This document shows, in pieces, positions 58,375 through 64,000 of a stretch of 64,000 nt of DNA (position 1 is its first letter; every line of letters starts with the position of its first letter). The notes under the pieces were generated by a model. The model made no database searches. It was not told the DNA's origin and worked only from the letters and a program-made list of their open reading frames with translations. Source of the stretch: Rhodocyclaceae bacterium (lineage in GTDB: Bacteria; Pseudomonadota; Gammaproteobacteria; Burkholderiales; Rhodocyclaceae); assembly GCA_016791115.1 (NCBI GenBank), contig JAEUNL010000069.1:36688-100687 (forward strand), written 5' to 3'. A program made the translations under genes and the position numbers.

Positions 58375-59090
58375 GGCAGTTCTCCTTTGAGGAAGTCGTC
58401 GGCTTCGCGCGACTGCGCTTGCCGGAAAAAGACATCGGCGGGCGTGTGTTCAGTGATGCGCCCGTCGTGCATGAAGACGATGTCGTCGGCAAGCCGACGC
58501 GCCTGGCCGAGGTGATGGGTGATCATCACGATCCGGGTGCCGCTTGCGGCAATGTCGGCGACGATGCGTTCGACTTCGCGCGAGGCGGCCGGGTCGAGGC
58601 TCGCGGTCGGTTCGTCGAGGAACAGGATGCGCGGCGCGAGCGCCCAGGCGCGCGCCAGCGCGACGCGCTGCTGCTCGCCGCCAGAGAGCACGCGTGCGGC
58701 GCGTTGCGCCACGTGCGGCAGGCCGACGCGCGCCAGCGCGGCAGTGGCGCGATCTGTTCGCTCGGCACGCGGCACGCCGGCGAGGTCGAGTGCATACTCG
58801 ATGTTGGCCAGGGCCGAACGGCGCAGCAGCACCGGTCGCTGGAAAACCATGGCCTGCGCCGTCGGTTGCGCCGTCTTGCCGCCCCAGGTGATTTCACCGG
58901 TGGTGGGCCACAGCAGGCCGTGCAGCAGGCGCAGCGTTACGCTCTTGCCGGCGCCGTTGGGGCCGAGGACGACGGTGCGGCGTCCGGCTTCGAGCGTCAG
59001 GTTGACGTCGCGCAGGATGGCCCGGTCTCCCGCTGCGAAACCGACGTTGCACATGACCAGCGGAAACATGCCGTTGCCGGTTTCAGCCAT
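58371..59090 (-). CDS. tupC: Tungstate ABC transporter ATP-binding protein TupC
   Basis: A 239-residue ABC ATPase: [19 protein letters not shown] (Walker A), LSGGEQQRVALARA, ILFLDEPTASLD. ATG at 59090 is chosen because longer frames run into tupB; overlaps are 8 bp with tupB and 4 bp with tupA. Confidence 0.93.
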   Translation of the reverse strand: MAETGNGMFPLVMCNVGFAAGDRAILRDVNLTLEAGRRTVVLGPNGAGKSVTLRLLHGLLWPTTGEITWGGKTAQPTAQAMVFQRPVLLRRSALANIEYALDLAGVPRAERTDRATAALARVGLPHVAQRAARVLSGGEQQRVALARAWALAPRILFLDEPTASLDPAASREVERIVADIAASGTRIVMITHHLGQARRLADDIVFMHDGRITEHTPADVFFRQAQSREADDFLKGELP

Positions 59091-59787
59091 AGTGGCGCTG
59101 CGCCCACTGGCGCGTGAGGTGGGCGCTGGCATTCACCACGACGACGATGCCGACCAGGATCAGGCCGAGTGCCAGCGCCAGCGGCAGATCGCCCTTGCTG
59201 GTTTCGAGCGCGATGGTGGTAGTCATGACGCGGGTGACGCCGTCGATGTTGCCGCCGACGATCATCACCGCGCCGACCTCCGCGATCGCGCGGCCGAACG
59301 CGGCGAGTACGACGGTGACGAGTGAAAAGCGCGTGTCGTGCAGCAGCGTGAAGGTGGCGCGCAGGGTGCCCGCACCGAGCGACTGCAGTTGCTCGTGGTA
59401 CTCGCGCCAAGCGTCGGCGACGATCTGCCGCGTAAAAGCCGCGATCAGCGGCGTGATCAGAGCGGTCTGCGCAATCACCATCGCGGTTGGCGTGAACAGC
59501 AGGCCGAACTGCCCGAGCGGCCCGGCGCGCGACAGCAGCAGGTAGACGAGCAGGCCGACCACCACCGCCGGCAGGCCGATGAAGGCGTTGAGCAGCACAG
59601 TGACCGGCGCTTGCCCGGCAAAGCGCCCGACCGCCACGGCCGCACCCAGCGGCAGGCCGATCAGCGAGCCGAACAGCACCGCCGTGAGGCTGACCTTGAG
59701 CGAGAGCCCGACGATGCCGAGCAGCTTGGCATCGAGCCCGCCCATCAGCGCGAACGAGGTGGAAAAGGCCTCCGACAGTGTGCTCAT
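59083..59787 (-). CDS. tupB: Tungstate ABC transporter permease TupB
   Basis: A 234-residue membrane protein with about five segments and the permease loop FGRAIAEVGAVMIVGGNIDGVTRVMTTTIALETSKGD that contacts the ATPase. Family length is normal. Confidence 0.93.
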   Translation of the reverse strand: MSTLSEAFSTSFALMGGLDAKLLGIVGLSLKVSLTAVLFGSLIGLPLGAAVAVGRFAGQAPVTVLLNAFIGLPAVVVGLLVYLLLSRAGPLGQFGLLFTPTAMVIAQTALITPLIAAFTRQIVADAWREYHEQLQSLGAGTLRATFTLLHDTRFSLVTVVLAAFGRAIAEVGAVMIVGGNIDGVTRVMTTTIALETSKGDLPLALALGLILVGIVVVVNASAHLTRQWAQRHYG

Positions 59788-59902
59788 CGGACGGGTGAAC
59801 GAACGAAGAACCGCACGGCGGCATGCCGCGCGGCTGATCGAATGCGGGAGGGAATCGAAGTCTGCGCGGACGGCTCGCCCGCGCAGCGGATCGGACGGGC
59901 GC

Positions 59903-60115
59903 TTAGTGCTCGACGCCGACCATGACGCTGTCGGCCTTGATCAGGGCGTAGGCGGTGCTGCCTTCCTTGAGGCCGAGCGAACCGACCGACGTGGAGGTGA
60001 CTTGTGCGGTGATTTCGACGCCCGGCGCAATCTCCAGCGTTACTTCGCTGTTGATGCTGCCGTGGATGATCTTCTTCACCGTGCCCTTGAGCTGGTTGCG
60101 TGCGCTGACTTTCAT
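59903..60115 (-). CDS. Molbindin (single TOBE domain)
   Basis: A 70-residue protein, MKVSARNQLKGTVKKIIHG..., of the Mop family that binds molybdate or tungstate in the cytosol. It starts the likely operon mop-tupB-tupC-tupA-tupA2-regulator, with a 115-bp gap to tupB. Confidence 0.93.
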   Translation of the reverse strand: MKVSARNQLKGTVKKIIHGSINSEVTLEIAPGVEITAQVTSTSVGSLGLKEGSTAYALIKADSVMVGVEH

Positions 60116-60135
60116 GCCGAGCCTCTTTCGTGAAT

Positions 60136-60167
60136 GATACGTCGCGCAATTCTACTCCGTCCGTATC
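60136..60167 (-). promoter_or_regulatory. Candidate mop-tup promoter and operator
   Basis: Minus strand: TAGAAT (60149-60154) as -10 box, set within an inverted repeat GATACG (60162-60167 as CGTATC on plus) and CGTATC (60136-60141 as GATACG), 20-bp spacer, 21 bp before the mop ATG. CGTATC also occurs in the fds promoter region at 37601-37606, so one of the ModE-like regulators might bind both. Confidence 0.4.
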
Positions 60168-60169
60168 GG

Positions 60170-60724
60170 TCACTTCGCAGCCTGGGCTATCAGCAGATCA
60201 AGCTCGCTGCCGGCCGAAGCGGTGATCTGCAGCAGGTAGTCATGACCTGGTGCGAGTTCGAACAACAACGCTTTCGGGATGCCGAAACAGCGCAGACGCT
60301 TGTCCGAGCTGATCGGCGCGAGCGGCGTGCCCGTCGCGCGGTCGATCAGCTCGATCCAGGCGCGGTCGCTGGCTGAGAAGCGGAACACGCCGCCGCGTCC
60401 CGGCGCGAACGCCATCAGGCCACCGTGCGTTCCGGGCGGATTGGCTTCGGCCTTGGCCAGGGCGACCGGTTTGAGCCGGGCCTGCGGCTGGAGCTTGAGC
60501 CTGGTGCGGATGAGTGTGACGACCGGCGGGGGCGTGCCCGCTGCGGGGGCTGCGCTCAGCGTCGTGCCCGCAGCGCCCCAGGCGCTGCGCTCCGCTTCCA
60601 GTTCCGCCGGCAGCGCATCGCAGGCCATTGCCTGGGGCTGGACGACCGGCTTGCCGCCGGACGCGGCGCAGCCGGTCAACATGGAAGTGGCCAGCAGGAC
60701 TGCGAGGTGAAAGGGATGCGGCAT
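60170..60724 (-). CDS. Hypothetical lipoprotein
   Basis: A 184-residue protein with a lipoprotein signal (LLATSMLTGC, Cys at residue 19). The rest has a beta-rich core (GVFRFSASDRAWIELIDRATGTPL...) seen in some periplasmic proteins with a jellyroll-like domain; I cannot name it. It precedes mop by 54 bp, but the mop promoter appears to lie in that gap. Confidence 0.7.
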   Translation of the reverse strand: MPHPFHLAVLLATSMLTGCAASGGKPVVQPQAMACDALPAELEAERSAWGAAGTTLSAAPAAGTPPPVVTLIRTRLKLQPQARLKPVALAKAEANPPGTHGGLMAFAPGRGGVFRFSASDRAWIELIDRATGTPLAPISSDKRLRCFGIPKALLFELAPGHDYLLQITASAGSELDLLIAQAAK

Positions 60725-60822
60725 GATCGACCGGGCAAAAACGTCAGCCGAGTATAGGCAGGCCGCGACACAGCTCAAATATGAGGTGTGGAGCATAAGT
60801 TCGGCTGCCCGCCGATCGTGTT

Positions 60823-60838
60823 CGTGATGTGTGTCACG
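60823..60838 (+). promoter_or_regulatory. CRP-like site
   Basis: CGTGATGTGTGTCACG: GTGA (60824-60827), N6, TCAC (60834-60837), a good match to the CRP/Vfr/Clp half-sites. It lies about 100 bp before the c-di-GMP riboswitch and 330 bp before the GTG of the gene it may control. A class III cyclase is encoded at 10001, so cAMP may be available. Confidence 0.5.
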
Positions 60839-60936
60839 CAGCGGCGCGTTCGGCGCTCAAGTCACCGGTCAAGCAGCCGAAGTCCCTGATGGGACACGGC
60901 GCAAGGCGTGTCCCGAATACGAACCAGGCATTACGT

Positions 60937-61032
60937 ATCCGACAAGGGCAAACCCGACCGAAAGGCGGGGGCGCAAAGTCACCGGCCTAACGGCATGGAG
61001 GAATCCATCCCATGGCAGCGGAGCCGCCGGAT
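60937..61032 (+). ncRNA. c-di-GMP class I (GEMM-I) riboswitch
   Basis: The plus strand carries the class I core in order: P1 strand ATCCG (60937-60941) pairing with CGGAT (61028-61032), then GGGCAAACC, a GAAA tetraloop, GGGGCGCAAAGTCACCGGCCTAA, and a second long hairpin about GGCATGGAGG...ATGGCAGC. This order and these sequences are those of known class I riboswitches. It lies upstream of the gene at 61157. No clear terminator is in the 124 bp after it, so it may act at translation or by another hairpin. Confidence 0.9.
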
Positions 61033-61156
61033 CGTCGATCGCGCCGCGGCGGAGGCTCGCCCGCGCGCGTCGGCCGTCTCACGCCGCTATGACTGAAACC
61101 GCGTCGGACCGTTCGCACCGGCTCGTTCCGGAACCCAGACGACGAGGCGATACATC

Positions 61157-61660
61157 GTGCAGAACCCCATCCGAATTCCGCGTTTCGATACCCTGATGAT
61201 CCCGATCGCGCTGCTCGCGCTGCTGGGGCTGTACGCCGGCCTTGCCGGCGCGGCGCAGGAACCGGTGGTGTGGTCGTGCGCGTACGATCGCGAGACGTCG
61301 ATTGCTTGCCGGCTGCAAACGCCCCCGCTCGCCGAGCGTATGGATCCCGCCGATTCCGCTACGTCTGCGCCGATCGACGATGCACAGGGCGTGTCGCGCC
61401 GGAGCCGCCTGCCGGCCATCTTGCATGTGCTGCGTGATCAACCGGGCGTGCTCGCGGGGCGTACGGTGCTGATTCCGCTGCATACCGAAGCGACCGACAT
61501 GGCTTTCGTGCGCCAGCTTGCCGCGGCGGTGATGTGTGGTTCCAGGGGCGGTTGCCGCGTCGAACTTGTGCCGGGTCGCACCGAACTCGCACAGATGTCG
61601 GCACAGGATCTCGTCGATCGTACCGACGCTGCGCTCGAGGACCTGTCGCCCGGGGACTGA
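61157..61660 (+). CDS. Secreted protein controlled by a c-di-GMP riboswitch
   Basis: A 167-residue protein with a signal peptide (residues about 13-31, cleavage near AGAA) and two Cys pairs (SCAYDRETSIAC; MCGSRGGC), perhaps disulfides. No family recognised. The GTG start at 61157 follows GACGAGG. c-di-GMP riboswitch control points to surface or biofilm-linked function. Confidence 0.75.
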   Translation: MQNPIRIPRFDTLMIPIALLALLGLYAGLAGAAQEPVVWSCAYDRETSIACRLQTPPLAERMDPADSATSAPIDDAQGVSRRSRLPAILHVLRDQPGVLAGRTVLIPLHTEATDMAFVRQLAAAVMCGSRGGCRVELVPGRTELAQMSAQDLVDRTDAALEDLSPGD

Positions 61661-61711
61661 TTCCAACCCGGGAAAGCGAAACGGTGCACGGCTCACCGCG
61701 CCCGCATGAAC

Positions 61712-61785
61712 TGGAGCGGGTGAAGGGAATCGAACCCTCGTATGCAGCTTGGGAAGCTGCCGTTCTACCATTGAACTACACCCGC
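61712..61785 (-). tRNA. tRNA-Gly (anticodon CCC)
   Basis: On the minus strand GCGGGTG...CACCCGC closes the acceptor stem, the anticodon arm is GCAGC-TTCCCAA-GCTGC with CCC, the T-loop is GGTTCGATTCC, and CCA is encoded. Plus-strand frames across it are not genes. Confidence 0.97.
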
Positions 61786-62042
61786 CTGAAGGCCGGATTC
61801 TAGCCGAATCCCGGCTCGATGGTGCGTTCCCGGCGCGTTTCGCCCGTGGCGCTGCGTGCGATCCACGCGGGCTTCCCGAACCTGCAGATGCGACACAAGG
61901 TTTTGCCAGAACATCGCGCGCTATGCCTTGAGACATATTGTCCCCCGTTGATGCATTCGGCAATATCCGTCTGCCATCGAGGCCGGCTGAGCCGCCGGCC
62001 ATGGCAGTCGAAGGAATCCATCACACGCTACGGGAGGATGAA

Positions 62043-63629
62043 ATGGGCAGCTCGAACAACGATGATCTGCAGGCGGGAATGGTGTCGGCCGCGCGCGATG
62101 CGGCGCTTGCCGGCGCGGAACGCATCCATGATGCGCGACGCGAGTTTCTCAAGCTGTTCGGCATGGGGGCTGCCGCAGCGGCGGGGATGGGGGCGATACC
62201 CTTTGCGGGCGCCGTGGGCGACGCCGTGGCCGCCACGGGTAGCCCCGCAGGCAGCCCCTATGCGCCGGCGTTCGGGTTTGCGCCGGGGTTGCTGTACATG
62301 AACATCGGTACCACTGGCGCCTCGCCGACGCAGGTCGTGCAGCACGCGGCGGCGGATTACCAGGACATCGCCTCCAACCCGACCGCCTACTTCTTCGGCC
62401 AGCAGGCGATGCGCAATGCGATCGCCCCCGGTTTCGGCTGCGATCCGTACGAGCTGACGCTGAGCTTCAATACCACCGATGGATTGTGCCGCATCATCAT
62501 GGGCCTGCAGTTCCAGCCTGGCGACGAGATCATCACCACCAACATGGAGGAAGACGCCGGCAAATCCGCCGCGGCGATGGTTCGCGACCGCTTCGGCGTG
62601 GTGGTGCGAGAGGTCGGATTGCCGACCAACGACGCCGTCAGCGAGAACACCGTGATGAAACGCTTCCGCGATCAGCTAAACCGGCGCACGCGGGCGATCC
62701 TCTTCTCGTCGCCGGTCTACCTCACCGGGGCTCGCCTGCCGGAGAAGGATCTGTGCCGCTGGGCTGCGCGCAATGGCGTGATCTCCATCGTCGATGGCGC
62801 GCACGGCCCCGGCATGCTCGCGCTCGACCTGCATGACATGGGCTGCGACTTCTATTCGGGCGCTGGCCACAAGTGGCAGTGCGGCCCGGGGCAGACCGGC
62901 TTCATGTACATCCGCAACGGATTTTCGGCGGCCCCCTATGTCCGCAATGCGCCAACCAGCGATCTGGCGCCGTTCGGCGTACCGTCGCCGACCGTGCCGA
63001 TCAATGTGCCGGGCTACAGCAATACCACTGCGCTGCCGACCTACTTTCCGACCAACACGCTGATCTATGGCGCCACGCCGATCCTGCTCAACGGAAGCCG
63101 CAATCCGGACGACAACATCGCGGCGATCCTGCAACTCGTCGGCAACGGCAGCCGCCCCTCGCAGAAGGCGTTGGCCGAAGCCTGCCAGCTGTGGGACGGC
63201 TGGGGCAGGCAGGCGATCGAGGAGTACGTCGTGGCGCTGGCGCAGTACCTGCGTGCGCGCATCGTCGACATCTGGGGACCGCAAGCGCTGTCGGTGCCCT
63301 ACAAGCGCAATCCGAAACTTGCCGCGCGCACCGGGCTGACATCGTTCAACCCGTTCTCCGCGGGCTACGACTACAACGTCGACCTGTCCGCAGCCGAGGC
63401 GCAGGCGCAGGCCACGGCGTCGTCCGCCGCGGTGGCGACGATGCGCAGCGCGCACCAGATCGTGATCCGCAACAACCGCGTGCCGCATTCGCTGCGCTCC
63501 GATCCGGAGGCGAATGCGGCCGCGGATGCGCTGTCGGCGCCGCTGCGCGTGTCGACACACCTGTTCCATTCGACCGCCGACGTCGATCGCCTGATCGCTG
63601 CGCTGCTCCAGGTCGTGCCGCATCCGTAG
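62043..63629 (+). CDS. Tat-exported class V aminotransferase-like PLP enzyme
   Basis: A 528-residue protein: a Tat signal (RREFLKLFGMGAAAA at about residues 32-46), then a class V fold (isopenicillin N epimerase/cysteine desulfurase type) with the PLP Lys in SGAGHKWQCGPGQTG and an aspartate in VDGAHGPG. A PLP enzyme exported in a folded state by Tat is uncommon. ATG at 62043 follows GGGAGG. Substrate unknown. Confidence 0.85.
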   Translation: MGSSNNDDLQAGMVSAARDAALAGAERIHDARREFLKLFGMGAAAAAGMGAIPFAGAVGDAVAATGSPAGSPYAPAFGFAPGLLYMNIGTTGASPTQVVQHAAADYQDIASNPTAYFFGQQAMRNAIAPGFGCDPYELTLSFNTTDGLCRIIMGLQFQPGDEIITTNMEEDAGKSAAAMVRDRFGVVVREVGLPTNDAVSENTVMKRFRDQLNRRTRAILFSSPVYLTGARLPEKDLCRWAARNGVISIVDGAHGPGMLALDLHDMGCDFYSGAGHKWQCGPGQTGFMYIRNGFSAAPYVRNAPTSDLAPFGVPSPTVPINVPGYSNTTALPTYFPTNTLIYGATPILLNGSRNPDDNIAAILQLVGNGSRPSQKALAEACQLWDGWGRQAIEEYVVALAQYLRARIVDIWGPQALSVPYKRNPKLAARTGLTSFNPFSAGYDYNVDLSAAEAQAQATASSAAVATMRSAHQIVIRNNRVPHSLRSDPEANAAADALSAPLRVSTHLFHSTADVDRLIAALLQVVPHP

Positions 63630-63650
63630 CCGCGAGCGGCTCGCGCCCTC

Positions 63651-63695
63651 GGGCGCTTGCACCCCCCGTGCTAGACTTCCGGGGTGCAAGCGCCC
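63651..63695. repeat. Perfect 15-bp inverted repeat before thiS
   Basis: GGGCGCTTGCACCCC (63651-63665) and GGGGTGCAAGCGCCC (63681-63695) with a 15-nt loop. It lies 21 bp after the aminotransferase stop and 27 bp before the preferred thiS start. Without a T run it is a strong mRNA structure that could end the aminotransferase mRNA or affect thiS. Confidence 0.6.
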
Positions 63696-63722
63696 AACGC
63701 AAGTCTGCAGGAAGCCATCGGT

Positions 63723-63917
63723 GTGGTCGTGAATGGCGAGGCCCTGAGCCTCGCCCGCGGCCTTGCCGTCGCGGCGCTGCTCGAACAGCGCGGCCTCGCC
63801 GGCAAGCGAGTTGCCGTGGAACGCAACGGCGAGATTGTGCCGCGCGGCCTGCATGCGCGGACCGTGCTCGCCGAAGGCGACCGCATCGAAATCGTCGTCG
63901 CCGTCGGCGGCGGCTGA
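63723..63917 (+). CDS. thiS: Sulfur carrier protein ThiS
   Basis: A 64-residue ubiquitin-like protein that donates sulfur as a C-terminal thiocarboxylate in thiazole synthesis; it ends in the needed Gly-Gly (VAVGGG). GTG at 63723 follows AGGAAG with eight bases; a start at 63684 would lie inside the inverted repeat and adds 13 unlike residues. thiG follows after 18 bp. Confidence 0.9.
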   Translation: MVVNGEALSLARGLAVAALLEQRGLAGKRVAVERNGEIVPRGLHARTVLAEGDRIEIVVAVGGG

Positions 63918-63935
63918 ATCACACTGAGAAACACC

Positions 63936-64000
63936 ATGAACGATCCGCTGATCATCGCCGGCCAGACCTATTCGTCCCGTCTGCTCGTCGGCACCGGCAA
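63936..64000 (+). CDS. thiG: Thiazole synthase ThiG (5' part only)
   Basis: The first 21 residues, MNDPLIIAGQTYSSRLLVG, match the start of ThiG; the rest lies outside the window. It forms the thiazole with ThiS. thiL at the other end of the window completes the thiamine theme, though they are 63 kb apart. Confidence 0.9.
   Translation, partial: MNDPLIIAGQTYSSRLLVGTG

Noticed and set aside
61534..61803. A plus-strand frame ending in LPLNYTRLKAGF
   Set aside because: It is the reverse of tRNA-Gly and its flank, a common false gene.
63684..63722. Earlier GTG start for thiS
   Set aside because: It lies in the stem of the inverted repeat and gives a non-homologous N-terminus; GTG 63723 has an AGGAAG site.

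Overview
The window is high-GC DNA from a betaproteobacterium. This is inferred from gene content and local order: thiL-pgpA-pncC-recA-recX, lptB-rpoN-hpf-ptsN-hprK, fdsGBA-fdhD-fdsD, and a leucine-type acyl-CoA set. No rRNA is present, so the genus cannot be named. Most of the window is ordinary, tightly packed chromosome with many ATGA, GTGA or TGATG gene overlaps.

Layout. 1-9.5 kb: an AT-richer gene end, then thiamine, phospholipid, NAD-salvage and recombination genes, then the sigma-54/PTS-Ntr block and two secreted proteins, each followed by a clear terminator. 9.6-19.6 kb: a stand-alone cyclase-FHA protein, a pteridine-reductase-like SDR, a MidA-type methyltransferase, thioesterases, a diheme cytochrome c, and an enoyl-CoA hydratase/HMG-CoA lyase group that fits the end of leucine catabolism. 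19.8-27.1 kb: rapZ, membrane and quinone-related genes (ubiX, UbiE-like), mutY, the formate-using purT and small enzymes. 27.1-29.6 kb: an acetaldehyde-type dehydrogenase with a textbook -24/-12 (sigma-54) promoter, followed by a DUF779 gene. 29.6-36.5 kb: an accessory patch with a broken GNAT gene, a one-polypeptide restriction-modification enzyme whose specificity part is AT-richer than the rest, an acidic small protein, a gene-poor stretch, and a Fic gene behind a strikingly symmetric operator.

From 36.5 to 60.1 kb nearly everything concerns formate oxidation and the metal and selenium it needs. There is a cytoplasmic NAD-linked formate dehydrogenase (fdsG-B-A, fdhD, fdsD) with a cysteine metal ligand. 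There is also a periplasmic membrane-bound formate dehydrogenase whose catalytic subunit reads through an in-frame TGA as selenocysteine, with a SECIS hairpin that matches the classical bacterial numbering. Next come fdhE, selA, selB and the selenocysteine tRNA, a tungstate-type ABC transporter with two binding proteins, a molbindin, and two paralogous regulators that fuse a ModE-like helix-turn-helix to a binding-protein-like domain. Directly behind the selenocysteine tRNA sit three genes not usually listed with selenium or formate metabolism: a lipoyl-carrier (H-protein-like), a DsrE-like sulfur-carrier and a Tat-exported flavocytochrome-c/sulfide-dehydrogenase-like flavoprotein. This trio is the best candidate here for an undescribed module.

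60.1-64 kb: a lipoprotein, a c-di-GMP class I riboswitch with a CRP-like site in front of a small secreted protein, tRNA-Gly(CCC), a Tat-exported class V aminotransferase, and the start of a thiS-thiG operon behind a perfect 15-bp inverted repeat.
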